Below are positions 15,802 to 24,224 of a stretch of DNA of 64,000 nt, one piece after another. Positions within the stretch are counted from its first letter, which is position 1. Each line of letters begins with the position of its first letter. The notes below the pieces were generated by a model that had not been told where the DNA came from, searched no databases, and saw nothing but the letters and a program-made list of their open reading frames with translations. Position numbers and translations under genes: made by a program. Origin of the DNA: Halapricum hydrolyticum (lineage in GTDB: Archaea; Halobacteriota; Halobacteria; Halobacteriales; Haloarculaceae); assembly GCA_025517565.1 (NCBI GenBank), contig JAOPKD010000005.1:62001-126000 (forward strand). Direction: 5' to 3'.

Positions 15802-16770
15802 GTGCGCGAATACGGGTTCGAACTGGCGCTGTGTGCCACACTCGAAACCGACCAGCGGGTGCTCGGCCGCCAGCTCGGCGCGAGCGTTCACGGCAGGCGG
15901 ATCGTCGACACGGTCGTACTCGAACCCGGACCGGAGTTCGAGAAGCGGGCAGCGATTACCGACCGGACGATACCAGACCGGGCCATCGAAGCGGATGTCG
16001 GCGTCGGTCGCGCCCGCGACTGGCGGAGCGTCTTCCCCGATCTCCGGCCGGAACGGGCCCGGTCGCTGGTCGAACGCGGCGTCGACATCGGGTTCTTCGA
16101 GCGCGAGCGACGGGACGGTCGCCTTCGAGTCCGGCAGACAGCTCGCTATCCGGACCAGTGGTTCGATCGGCTCGTCGGCATCGAGAACAAGCCCGATCTC
16201 GACCGGCCGGGCGACCTCCAGCGTCAGCTCCGGCAGGACGTGGCGCTGGGACTGTTCGACGAGGTGGTCCTTGCGACGGGGTCGTACGTTACCGGCGCAC
16301 ACCTCAATCGCATCCCGGAGGCGGTCGGCGTCTGGCGGTTCGATCCCGAAGCCGGAGACCGTGAGGTGATCCGCGAACCGGAAGCGCTCGATCCCGCGGC
16401 TGACGGGACCGAGATCGTCGCGGAGCATCCCGGGCGGACGGAGATCCGTCTCGTCGACGCCGAAGGGAAACGGCGCGCTCGACGGCGACTGGCCGAACGC
16501 GCGTACGGCAAGGGCTGGCGGCCGACCGAACTGCCGGCGTGTGCGAACTGCGAGCCGACGGGTGGCCCACGAGCAGCGACCGTGCCGTTCTGTGCGTTTC
16601 ACGATCGGATCGTCGAACCCGCGGTCGAGTGCGGTCCCGAGTGTCCGGGTCACGAGCCGGCAGAGCCGCCTGCGTTCGATCGCGAGAGAGAGCGATCGGT
16701 CAGCAGCGCCTGGCAGCGCGATCCGAGCGGCTACAAGCGACGACAGGCAGGACTCGACCGGTTCGGGTGA
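15802..16770 (+). CDS. DUF5787 family protein, possible nuclease-like fold
   Basis: 322 residues, matching the haloarchaeal family I know as DUF5787. The function is not known. Residues 121-160 contain GIENKPDLD followed by LQRQLRQDVALGLFDEVVLA. An E128-x-K130 with downstream glutamines, plus E7 and D36 near the N-terminus, resembles the PD-(D/E)xK nuclease core. The C-terminal third has CANC, then CAFH and CGPECPGH, which could bind zinc. The start is GTG at 15802, directly before the conserved REYGFELALC. Divergent from fixA. Confidence 0.7.
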   Translation: MREYGFELALCATLETDQRVLGRQLGASVHGRRIVDTVVLEPGPEFEKRAAITDRTIPDRAIEADVGVGRARDWRSVFPDLRPERARSLVERGVDIGFFERERRDGRLRVRQTARYPDQWFDRLVGIENKPDLDRPGDLQRQLRQDVALGLFDEVVLATGSYVTGAHLNRIPEAVGVWRFDPEAGDREVIREPEALDPAADGTEIVAEHPGRTEIRLVDAEGKRRARRRLAERAYGKGWRPTELPACANCEPTGGPRAATVPFCAFHDRIVEPAVECGPECPGHEPAEPPAFDRERERSVSSAWQRDPSGYKRRQAGLDRFG

Positions 16771-16838
16771 TCTCGGGCCGCGTGTGCCCGATAGCGGCCG
16801 GAGAGAAGCTGAGAAAAGACCGGGGCGAGCGCCGTGGT

Positions 16839-19025
16839 CTAGAAGTAGTCGACGGCTTCGGGCAGTTCCGTCTTCATGCCCTTGCGCTCGCGGATCTCCA
16901 TGATCTTCTCGGGCTGGAGGTTGTCAGCCATCACGCGGAAGCCAGCGTTCTCCGTGTTCCAGGAGGCACGGCCCTCGGTCGCGCTCCGGATGTCGCTGGA
17001 GAAGCCGATCATCTCGTCGACCGGCGCGATGCCTTCGACGACCATGAGGTCGCCTTCCTGGTACATGTCGTCGACGCGGCCACGACGGCCCTGGATCTCG
17101 CCCGAGGCAGCCCCCATGTGATCGTTGGGCACGTCGATGCGGACGTCCTGGATCGGCTCGAGCAGGCGGATCTCGGCGTCGATCAGGGCGTTGTGAACGG
17201 CATGTCGGACTGCCGGAATGACCTGCGCGGGACCGCGGTGGATGGCGTCCTCGTGCAGGCGGGCGTCGTGCAGACGGATGAGCGACCCCTGGACTGGCTC
17301 GTTTGCGAGGGGGCCGTCGTTGAGCGCCTCTTCGAGCCCCTCGATGACGAGTTCCATCGTCTCGTTGAGGTGCTGGATCCCCTTCGTGTCGTCGATGAAG
17401 ATGTTGGATCCGTGGATGTGCTCGACCTCCTGGGAGGTGTCCTTGTCGAGGCCGGCTTCCTGGAGGGCTTCACGTCGCTCCAGTTCGGGCATGTCCATCG
17501 ATGCCTCGCCACGTTTGATCGTTTCGACGATATCGTCGTCGAGCGGCTCGACTGTGATGTAGAAGCGGTTGTGGCGGTTCGGCGAGATGCCCTCGACCTC
17601 GCGGCTCGCAGTCTGGGGGGCCTCGCGGTAGACGACGATCGGTTCGCCGGTGTTGACCGGAATGCCCTGGTTGCGCTCGATGCGCTGAGTGACGACTTCG
17701 AGGTGAAGTTCGCCCTGCCCGGAGATGAGGTGTTCCCCGGTGTCCTCGTTGATCTCGATGTTAATCGTCGGGTCCTCTTTGGCGACCTGCTGGAGCGTCT
17801 CGATGAGCTTCGGCAGGTCGTCCATGCTCTGAGCCTCGACGGACTTGGTGATGACCGGCTCGGAGATGTGCTCGATCGACTCGAACGGCGTCATCTCCAC
17901 GCTGGAGACCGTCGAACCGGCGATAGCGTCCTTGAGACCGGTGACAGCGGCGATGTTCCCGGCGGGAACGCGCTCGACCTCCTCGCGCTCGCCGCCCATG
18001 AACAGCCCGACGGACTGCAGGCGGTTCTTGCCGGCCGTCCCGGAGACGTACAGCTCCTGGCCCTTTTCGAGAGTCCCGGAGAAGACACGACCCGTCGCGA
18101 TCTCGCCAGCGTGGGGGTCCATCGAAATGTCAGTGACCATGAACACGACCTCGCCGTCTTCGTTGACCAGTGCCATGTCTTCGGCGAGTTCGGAGTCGGC
18201 GTCACCGCGCCAGATACGCGGGACACGACGGGGCTGGGCGTCGACCGGGTTCGGGAAGTGCTCACAGACCATGTCGAGCACGACGTCGCTGAGCGGCGTG
18301 CGCTCGTGGAGTTCCTGGCGCTTGTCGGCGCGTTCGAGTTCCATGATCTCGCCGAAGTCCATCCCAGTGCGCTGCATCGACGGCATCGAGACACCCCACT
18401 TGTAGAGGGCGGACCCGAAGCCGACGGTCCCCTCTTCGACGGAAACCGTCCAGTCCTCGATGTCGTCCATCTCTTTGGTCATCCCGCGGATGAGCTCGTT
18501 GACGTCGTGGATGACCGAGAGCAGTCGTTCCTGCATCTCCTCGGGACCTTCCTGCAGTTCGGAGATGAGGCGGTCGACCTTGTTGATGAACAGCGTCGGC
18601 TTGACGCCCTCCCGGAGCGCCTGTCGCAGCACCGTCTCGGTCTGGGGCATCGCGCCTTCGACGGCGTCGACGACCACCAGCGCGCCGTCGACAGCGCGCA
18701 TCGCACGGGTGACGTCGCCACCGAAGTCGACGTGGCCCGGCGTGTCGATGAGGTTGATGAGGTGGTTGGTCCCCTCGTACTCGTGGGTCATCGAGACGTT
18801 AGCCGCGTCGATGGTGATCCCGCGTTCCTGTTCGTCCTCTTCGGTGTCCATCATCAGCTTCGTCGCCTCGCCCTCGTCGGCGATCATGCCGGCACCGGCC
18901 AGCAGGTTGTCTGTCAGCGTCGTCTTGCCGTGGTCGACGTGAGCAGCGATGGCGATGTTCCGGATGTTCTCCGGTTTGTCCATCAGCGTCTCACATTCCT
19001 GGACAATTTTCTTGCGTCGGCCCAT
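16839..19025 (-). CDS. fusA: Translation elongation factor aEF-2
   Basis: 728 residues, full length for archaeal EF-2, the GTPase driving ribosomal translocation. The G domain shows [15 protein letters not shown], the switch region [24 protein letters not shown] and NKVDR. The C-terminal tip carries [13 protein letters not shown], where the His of IHRG is the expected diphthamide site. The start at 19025 ([15 protein letters not shown]) matches the family. A longer upstream in-frame extension is not used. A TTTT-containing box about 30 bp upstream supports a leaderless start. Downstream of rps7 in many archaea, here separated by about 2.9 kb of other genes. Confidence 0.95.
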   Translation of the reverse strand: MGRRKKIVQECETLMDKPENIRNIAIAAHVDHGKTTLTDNLLAGAGMIADEGEATKLMMDTEEDEQERGITIDAANVSMTHEYEGTNHLINLIDTPGHVDFGGDVTRAMRAVDGALVVVDAVEGAMPQTETVLRQALREGVKPTLFINKVDRLISELQEGPEEMQERLLSVIHDVNELIRGMTKEMDDIEDWTVSVEEGTVGFGSALYKWGVSMPSMQRTGMDFGEIMELERADKRQELHERTPLSDVVLDMVCEHFPNPVDAQPRRVPRIWRGDADSELAEDMALVNEDGEVVFMVTDISMDPHAGEIATGRVFSGTLEKGQELYVSGTAGKNRLQSVGLFMGGEREEVERVPAGNIAAVTGLKDAIAGSTVSSVEMTPFESIEHISEPVITKSVEAQSMDDLPKLIETLQQVAKEDPTINIEINEDTGEHLISGQGELHLEVVTQRIERNQGIPVNTGEPIVVYREAPQTASREVEGISPNRHNRFYITVEPLDDDIVETIKRGEASMDMPELERREALQEAGLDKDTSQEVEHIHGSNIFIDDTKGIQHLNETMELVIEGLEEALNDGPLANEPVQGSLIRLHDARLHEDAIHRGPAQVIPAVRHAVHNALIDAEIRLLEPIQDVRIDVPNDHMGAASGEIQGRRGRVDDMYQEGDLMVVEGIAPVDEMIGFSSDIRSATEGRASWNTENAGFRVMADNLQPEKIMEIRERKGMKTELPEAVDYF

Positions 19026-19064
19026 TATACGCGCCCCTACCGGCAGGAGAGTCAAAAGGGTAGT

Positions 19065-19349
19065 GTTTCCGCGTGAGTGCGCTATACAGGCGCACGAACG
19101 CGGAAGCTCGTTGGAGACGACCGGAAGGAAGTCTCCAACGGCGTTTCGGTGTGAGCGTGCGATTAGCACGCGAACAGCGAGGCTCGAAAGAGAACGACTG
19201 CATAGGAGCGATCTTTCGGTGTTTCCGCGTGAGTGCGCTATACAGGCGCGCGAACATGGGAGCTGGAAAGAGAACGATCGTTAAGGGGTGATCTTTCAGT
19301 GGAGCGTGCTATTGGGACCCGAACACGGAGGCTCGAAAGAGGGCGACTG
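19065..19349. repeat. Four imperfect tandem repeats (about 78 bp) with paired hairpins
   Basis: Aligned on GAG(T/C)G, copies begin at 19075, 19153, 19231 and 19302 (periods 78, 78, 71). Each has a first stem: GTGCGC/GCGCAC in copy 1, GCGTGC/GCACGC in copy 2, GTGCGC/GCGCGC in copy 3. Copies 1-3 have a second stem: CGTTGGAGAC/GTCTCCAACG, CGAAAGA/TCTTTCG, CTGGAAAGA/TCTTTCAG. Copy 1 adds an outer stem TTCCGCG/CGCGGAA. Copy 4 is degenerate. The array fills the gap between divergent EF-2 and the gene at 19394. There are no CRISPR-type identical repeats. Confidence 0.7.
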
Positions 19350-19393
19350 TCCCGACCCCGACGCTTTACGTCCAGGGGAGCCTATAGACCCCT

Positions 19394-19756
19394 ATGCCTA
19401 AAGAGCGGTCTATCCATCTACGGGAAGTGAACGAGGAGTGGGTAGCCGTCGAAGAGAACAGCGAGCCAGTCGGCAGGGGTCCGACGGCCCGGCAGGCACT
19501 CGCCGATCTCGAAGCGAAACTCGACGAGGGCTTCGGCGAACCACCGCCGGGACAACAGCCGAGCCCGGCGGTCGACGGGTGGTTCCCGACGATCTCGCCG
19601 AAGGTCGAACTTCTGTTCGCGATCGCGGCAACGGGAATCGGGCTGCTATACGTGCTCGCCGGCAACGTCAGTGGCGCTCTCCTCGTCGCTATCGGCCTGG
19701 CACTCGGCGTCCGGGTCGCCTGGATCGAATACGGTTTGTTCGGCCCGCAACAGTGA
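19394..19756 (+). CDS. Small membrane protein with HicB-like N-terminus
   Basis: 120 residues. Residues 1-46 resemble the partly folded HicB antitoxin-type domain: a beta start, VAVEENSEPVGRGPTARQAL, then a helix. Residues about 66-110 form two hydrophobic segments separated by a short GNVSG turn and ending VAWIEYGLFGPQQ. It is expected to sit in the membrane with the HicB-like part in the cytoplasm. No HicA-type toxin gene is adjacent. Function is unknown. Confidence 0.6.
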   Translation: MPKERSIHLREVNEEWVAVEENSEPVGRGPTARQALADLEAKLDEGFGEPPPGQQPSPAVDGWFPTISPKVELLFAIAATGIGLLYVLAGNVSGALLVAIGLALGVRVAWIEYGLFGPQQ

Positions 19757-19785
19757 TACGTCTCCGAACCTTGTGAACGACACGC

Positions 19786-20538
19786 ATGGACATACGGGTC
19801 CGGGGTAGCGGCCCGGCAGAACCGTTCCTCGGGGCGGCGAGTCTCTTCGAGACCGAGCACGAACTCCAGCGGCCGGTCCACGTCGAGATTCGGACCGACC
19901 CCGACGAACGGACGCGGGTCAGCCACGACGACGGCGCGCATCAACTGATCATCTCGAAACAGGCAGCCACGAGCGCGATGGCTCGCGAACTCGCCCTACA
20001 CGAGTTCGCGCACATGTACCGCCACGAGCGCCGCCACCCCTCACACGTGCAGTCGACTGACGAGGTGCTCTTCCTGGCGCTAGCCGGCCAGAGCGTCGAG
20101 CGCCGGAAGATCACCCACTGTTATCAGATCGCGAACCACGTCAAGGACATCTACGCCGACGACCTGTGGGTCGGGCTCGCCCCCGGCGAGAAGCTAGTCC
20201 GGTTTTTCGAATCGACGCTGGCCGCCGCGCTCGCCGATCGACCGGTCGATCCCGCGCCAGCCTGGACGCGACGCACGTCGGCGTCGGATCCCGACATTAC
20301 CGCAGTCAACGCCGCCTTCGCGCTGGCGCTGTCGGAGCGCCACGAGCTCCTCGAAGCAGGCCACCCGCTGTACGACCTCGCGCACGCAGCCGCACGAGAC
20401 GCGCCGAACGTCAGTCTAGAGGGATTCAAACATCGGTTCCTGACGCTCGACCCGGACCCCGACGCGAGCGCGTACCGCAAGTCGATGGTCGAGTTGACCC
20501 GCGAGTACGCACTCGACGACCGGCAGGCTGCCGACTAG
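19786..20538 (+). CDS. DUF5781-like protein with HEFAH metal-binding motif
   Basis: 250 residues, resembling the haloarchaeal DUF5781 family. LALHEFAHMYRHERRHPSH contains a zincin-type HExxH (residues 72-76). Downstream, QSVERRKITHCYQIANHVKD offers a possible third ligand. There is no signal peptide, so it would be a cytosolic metalloprotein. Peptidase activity is an inference from the motif only. It lies about 30 bp after the small membrane protein and converges with the dehydrogenase gene at 20558. Confidence 0.68.
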   Translation: MDIRVRGSGPAEPFLGAASLFETEHELQRPVHVEIRTDPDERTRVSHDDGAHQLIISKQAATSAMARELALHEFAHMYRHERRHPSHVQSTDEVLFLALAGQSVERRKITHCYQIANHVKDIYADDLWVGLAPGEKLVRFFESTLAAALADRPVDPAPAWTRRTSASDPDITAVNAAFALALSERHELLEAGHPLYDLAHAAARDAPNVSLEGFKHRFLTLDPDPDASAYRKSMVELTREYALDDRQAAD

Positions 20539-20557
20539 TCGGCCCTCCCGTGGGCGA

Positions 20558-21877
20558 TCAACCCAGTCGCACGAGTACGTCGTCGCCGTCCTTCGGGAAT
20601 GGACCGTCTGCCCGGCCGTCACGATTGGACGTGATCGCATAGAGTGCGCCGTCAGGCCCCTGTTCGAGGTGCCTGATCCGGCCGAGTTCGTTCTCCAGGA
20701 GGGGGTGCATGGTCACGGTGTAGGCGTCGTCGGTGTAGTCGCTGTCGTGTCTCGTTCCGTTCTCGACCGGCGGGCGTGTCTCGCCCGGTGGCGTCAGCGT
20801 CGCGACGAGCACTCGTTGACTGCCCAGACCGCCGACGAGCAGCCGATTCGTCAGTCCGGGCACGTCCGAGCCGGTGTAGAAGGCGGCCCCTGTCGGTGCC
20901 CAGGAGGGGCGTGGCCCCGAGTTCGCCAGCGGCGGATGGATCTCGGGCGCGTCGAGATAGGCGTCGCGGTCACGAACGTCCGGCCAGCCGTAGTTCGCCC
21001 CGGCTTCGAGTCTGTTGAGTTCGTCCCGACCGTCCGGACCGTGCTCGGTCACGACGGTCGTCCCGTCGGGCAGCCAGACGATTCCCTGGGGGTTTCGGTG
21101 GCCGTACGTGTGTACACGCGGATCGCCTCCGTGATCGGGGTTGTCCGGGGCCGGTTGGCCGGTCGGAGTGAGTTTGAGCACGGTACCGGACAGCGTCGAC
21201 GGATCCTGTGCAGTCCGGGCCTCGCCGGCGTCGCCACAGGTCACCCACAGGTAGTGTTCCGGTCCGAACGCGATCCGGCCCCCGTTGTGGATCCCGTCGG
21301 CCGGGATATCCCCGACGACGACGGTCTCGGTTTCCGCGGGTTCCTCGGCGCTGACGTCGAGCGCGACCACGCGGTTTCGCTTCCCGGCGTCGGTCTCGGC
21401 GGTGTAGTAGACGTAGACCACGGGCGGATCCGGATAGCGGGGATGGGCTGCGACGCCGAGCGTCCCACCCTCGCCGCCTTTGACCCACCAGCTGTCGTGG
21501 TCCTCGCCCGGTTCGATCGCCTCGGCGTCGATCGCGTCCGAGGGCTCGGCGATCACCCGCGTCCCGTCACCGTCGAACGCCCGCAGGCGGCCGACACGCT
21601 CGGTGACGAACGTCATTCCGTCCGCTGTCACCGACAGATCCCACGGGATCTCGAGGTTCGCAACCAGCACCTCCGCGCCAAGTGCTGGCGGCGCGTCCGT
21701 CGGGGCCATCCACTCGGAGTCGGGCGCCGGCGATCCGTGCGACACTGTCAGATCGTACTGCTCGGTCAACGGTCGGGTCGTCGGCGTCGCAAACCGACCA
21801 ACTGCGTTACATCCCGCCACTCCGGCGGCGCCAGCCAGTGCCAGCACCTGGCGACGAGAATACCCTTGACAGTCCAT
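20558..21877 (-). CDS. PQQ-dependent sugar dehydrogenase family lipoprotein
   Basis: 439 residues of the glucose/sorbosone dehydrogenase six-bladed propeller family. The N-terminus has a Tat motif (SRRQVLALAG) and a lipobox ending GVAGC at Cys23, so it should be exported folded and lipid-anchored. Family signatures include LEIPWDLSVTADGMTFVTER, GVAAHPRYPDPPVVYVYYT, HNGGRIAFGPEHYLWVTCGD and YGHRNPQGIVWLPDG. The sugar substrate and whether PQQ is really used are unknown. It sits between rps7 and EF-2, interrupting the usual order. Confidence 0.85.
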   Translation of the reverse strand: MDCQGYSRRQVLALAGAAGVAGCNAVGRFATPTTRPLTEQYDLTVSHGSPAPDSEWMAPTDAPPALGAEVLVANLEIPWDLSVTADGMTFVTERVGRLRAFDGDGTRVIAEPSDAIDAEAIEPGEDHDSWWVKGGEGGTLGVAAHPRYPDPPVVYVYYTAETDAGKRNRVVALDVSAEEPAETETVVVGDIPADGIHNGGRIAFGPEHYLWVTCGDAGEARTAQDPSTLSGTVLKLTPTGQPAPDNPDHGGDPRVHTYGHRNPQGIVWLPDGTTVVTEHGPDGRDELNRLEAGANYGWPDVRDRDAYLDAPEIHPPLANSGPRPSWAPTGAAFYTGSDVPGLTNRLLVGGLGSQRVLVATLTPPGETRPPVENGTRHDSDYTDDAYTVTMHPLLENELGRIRHLEQGPDGALYAITSNRDGRADGPFPKDGDDVLVRLG

Positions 21878-21941
21878 ACGGTATGCTCGGAATCGCCGGG
21901 CAAAACTGCCCTGATCGAGGCAAACAGAAGAGACAGGAGAG

Positions 21942-22535
21942 TTACCGCGCGGCAGCGGCGACGCGCTCTTTCTCCTCTTTCTGGGAGACGGAGTACGTCT
22001 GAACGTCGTTGTTCGCGGCGCCGACGAGCTGCTGGGCGAGCGCTTCGGCGGCGTCGGTCGTCGTCTTGAACGAACTGTTGTAGACGCCCTCGGCGATGAA
22101 CTTCAGGGCCTGGTCGACGCGACGCTGGGGCGCGACGTCGACGGCCTTGGGGACGGAGATGCCACCGTACTTCAGGCGGACGGTCTCCTCGCGCGGGGCG
22201 CTGTTCTCGACGGCACGGACGAGGATCTGGACGGGGTTGTCCTCGGTGCGGTCGTGAACGATCTCGAAGGCCTCGCGGACGATCCGCGTCGTCTGCTGTT
22301 TCTTGCCCGTGTTCTCGTCGGTCTGCATCAGACGGTTGATGAGCCGCTCGACGATCGAGATATCGCTTTTCTTGAACTGTTTTTCCGCGTGGCGACCCAT
22401 CGTGTGCGCGATCGGCGTGACCGTGATGTACCGCTCGGTCGAGGGATCGCGAAACTCGATGTCGTCAACCGACCAGACGCCGAACAGCTGTGCGCCAGTC
22501 TCGGACTCGGATTCGGAAGATTCTGCCTCAGACAT
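21942..22535 (-). CDS. rps7: 30S ribosomal protein S7
   Basis: 197 residues. S7 organises the 3' major domain of 16S rRNA. Core motifs match archaeal S7: ERLINRLMQTDENTGKKQQ, NPVQILVRAVENSAPREE and KYGGISVPKAVDVAPQRRVD, with the Lys/Arg-rich end EEKERVAAAAR. The Ser/Glu-rich N-terminal extension is a halophilic feature. It starts 2 bp after rps12 ends, so they form one operon. Confidence 0.95.
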   Translation of the reverse strand: MSEAESSESESETGAQLFGVWSVDDIEFRDPSTERYITVTPIAHTMGRHAEKQFKKSDISIVERLINRLMQTDENTGKKQQTTRIVREAFEIVHDRTEDNPVQILVRAVENSAPREETVRLKYGGISVPKAVDVAPQRRVDQALKFIAEGVYNSSFKTTTDAAEALAQQLVGAANNDVQTYSVSQKEEKERVAAAAR

Positions 22536-22537
22536 GG

Positions 22538-22966
22538 TTATCGCACCGGCTTCTCGGCGTTTCCGCGGACGAGCTCGATCATCGAGACGCCGTTGACCTT
22601 CTCGACCTTGTAGTTGACACCCGAGAGGTCACCCATCGCGCGACCCTTCGCGCCACCGATCCCGGCAATGGTGACCTCGTCGTGCTCGTCGATGAACGAG
22701 ATCGCCCCGTCGCCCGGTGCGAACGCGGTGACCTGTTTGCCGTTCTTGATCAGCTGAACCCGGACGCATTTCCGGATCGCCGAGTTGGGCTGTTTGGCCT
22801 CGATGCCGACTTTCTCGAGTACGATACCTCGACCCTGGGGGGCGCCCTCGAGGGGGTCGGACTGCTCGCCCAGCCCACGCTCTCGGCGCGCGTAATCAGA
22901 GTCGGACCACCGGTGCTTCTGGCGGTCCTTCTTGAGTTTGCGTGCGGCGTATTTGCCGTTCGCCAT
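22538..22966 (-). CDS. rps12: 30S ribosomal protein S12
   Basis: 142 residues, the decoding-centre protein. It shows the invariant stretches [40 protein letters not shown] and [19 protein letters not shown]. The KQPNSA loop is the region altered in streptomycin resistance in other organisms and is unremarkable here. It is followed by rps7 with a 2-bp gap. In many archaea it follows nusA directly; here a plus-strand gene and an inverted-repeat element lie between. Confidence 0.95.
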   Translation of the reverse strand: MANGKYAARKLKKDRQKHRWSDSDYARRERGLGEQSDPLEGAPQGRGIVLEKVGIEAKQPNSAIRKCVRVQLIKNGKQVTAFAPGDGAISFIDEHDEVTIAGIGGAKGRAMGDLSGVNYKVEKVNGVSMIELVRGNAEKPVR

Positions 22967-23120
22967 AGTACGCTTGCCTACCCTGCCGAGGCACTTAAGC
23001 GTCTTCTTTTGGATCCCACGCCGTGTGGCTGGTTCCCAGGCGGTCGTCCGGCGGTTTCGCGTGGTGATGGGTCACATCCGTGCGCCCCGCCGCGGCGTGC
23101 CCGATGCGGCTGTGCAATGG

Positions 23121-23130
23121 TAAAACATAT
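23121..23130 (+). promoter_or_regulatory. TATA-like box of the 23156 gene
   Basis: TAAAACATAT lies about 29 bp before the ATG at 23156, the spacing of a leaderless haloarchaeal promoter, and helps fix the start. Confidence 0.4.
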
Positions 23131-23155
23131 GCCGAACCTGTGAGTTCCAAACGCC

Positions 23156-23683
23156 ATGCGCCGGATCGCCCTGATCGCCGGTGTCGGTCTCGTCCTCGTC
23201 GTCGGGCTGCTCGGCTACAGCGTCCTGTGGCTCGCCTCAACGGGTGGCGGTAATGGAGGCGGGACTGTAGACGCGACCGTCGCCGAGTTCGAACCTCGCG
23301 TGTCGGTCAACGCGCTGTCGCTCGAGCAGGCGCTCTCCGGAAACGGGACAACGAGCTGTGTCAGCACCGTACCGATGCCCGAAAGCTGGCAACTCGCGGG
23401 GAGCACTATTCTCGAACGATCGGGGAACGCCAGCGGCGAACGGACGCTCTCGTGGATGCTGGCTGTCGACGGACGCCGACTGTCGAACGGGACGGCAACA
23501 CTCGACCGCTACGGATCGGAGCGGCTCACGTTCATCGACACCGGCGAGTGGGACGGCACGCTCGAGCCAGGATCGACGGCGACGGCGAACCTGACTGTAT
23601 CGCACGACGGCGAGCGCATTACGAGTGAAATCCGGGCGATCACGATCCACAACAGAAGTGAGCCCCCCTGTCCCAGCGAGTGA
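23156..23683 (+). CDS. Membrane-anchored extracellular protein of unknown function
   Basis: 175 residues. One N-terminal hydrophobic segment (about 4-27, LIAGVGLVLVVGLLGYSVLW) is followed by a Gly-rich spacer and a domain of about 140 residues rich in Thr, Ser and N-x-S/T sites (for example NGTTS, NASGE, NGTAT, NLTVS). It therefore looks like a secreted or single-pass protein with its body outside. Two Cys (in TTSCVST and PPCPSE) could form a disulfide. I do not recognise a family. It is transcribed against the surrounding ribosomal/RNAP genes, which suggests insertion. Confidence 0.62.
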   Translation: MRRIALIAGVGLVLVVGLLGYSVLWLASTGGGNGGGTVDATVAEFEPRVSVNALSLEQALSGNGTTSCVSTVPMPESWQLAGSTILERSGNASGERTLSWMLAVDGRRLSNGTATLDRYGSERLTFIDTGEWDGTLEPGSTATANLTVSHDGERITSEIRAITIHNRSEPPCPSE

Positions 23684-23759
23684 TACTGCCGGCTGTACGT
23701 TCGTGGATATTTTCGCCACACCTGGTGGCGAAATCCTGCCGAAATGTTACCGACAGTAT
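23683..23759. repeat. 77-bp inverted-repeat element (MITE-like)
   Basis: Left end ATACTGCCGGCTGTA (23683-23697) and right end TTACCGACAGTAT (ending 23759) are imperfect inverted repeats. An inner perfect hairpin TTTCGCCAC / GTGGCGAAA sits at 23711-23733. Length equals that of the element at 42929-43005, and the left end starts on the last base of a TGA stop in both cases. It lies between convergent genes and may double as a two-way terminator. Confidence 0.55.
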
Positions 23760-23797
23760 GGGGACGGCCCCACTCGGAGAATCGGCAGTCGACCCGC

Positions 23798-24223
23798 TCA
23801 GGTCAACTCGACGTCGTCGATGTCGAAATGGCGCTTGGCCAGCGTCCGCGCGGCGTCGATGTTTCGCCCGCCTTTGCCGATCGCGATGCCGGTGTCGTTC
23901 TGATCGACCTCGACGTAGGCGACGGTGTCATCGTTCTCGCTAATCGTGACGTTGTACACCGCGGCGGGGGCGAGCGCGCTGGCGATGACGTCCTCGGGCG
24001 TGGGGCCGTCTTCGACGAACTTGATCGATCGGTCGAGGCGGTCTTCGAGCGTGCGGACGGTCTCGCCGCCGGGGCCGATCGCCTGTGCCATCTCGCCGGC
24101 TTTCACAAGCACGAGCAGGCGATCGAACTCCGCGTCGATCACGCAATCACGAACGGTCGCGCCGGTCTCGTCCTCGATGATCGGGATGAGCTGGCGCGCC
24201 TCGTCGCTGAGCGTGACCGTCAT
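23798..24223 (-). CDS. nusA: NusA-like KH-domain transcription factor
   Basis: 141 residues with two KH modules. The second carries the typical AIGKGGRNIDAARTLAKRHF, and the first VKAGEMAQAIGPGGETVRTL. Archaeal NusA-like proteins consist only of KH domains and lack the S1 and RNAP-binding parts of bacterial NusA. They are thought to bind RNA and act in termination or antitermination. It begins 1 bp after rpoA2 ends, last in the RNAP operon. Confidence 0.9.
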   Translation of the reverse strand: MTVTLSDEARQLIPIIEDETGATVRDCVIDAEFDRLLVLVKAGEMAQAIGPGGETVRTLEDRLDRSIKFVEDGPTPEDVIASALAPAAVYNVTISENDDTVAYVEVDQNDTGIAIGKGGRNIDAARTLAKRHFDIDDVELT

Positions 24224-24224
24224 A

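Noticed and set aside
16539..19076. 845-codon plus-strand frame over EF-2
   Set aside because: Exact antisense of a full-length aEF-2. The translated sequence mirrors EF-2 codons and has no domain.
19065..19349. CRISPR array
   Set aside because: Repeats are imperfect and contiguous, without unique spacers of constant length, and no cas genes are nearby.
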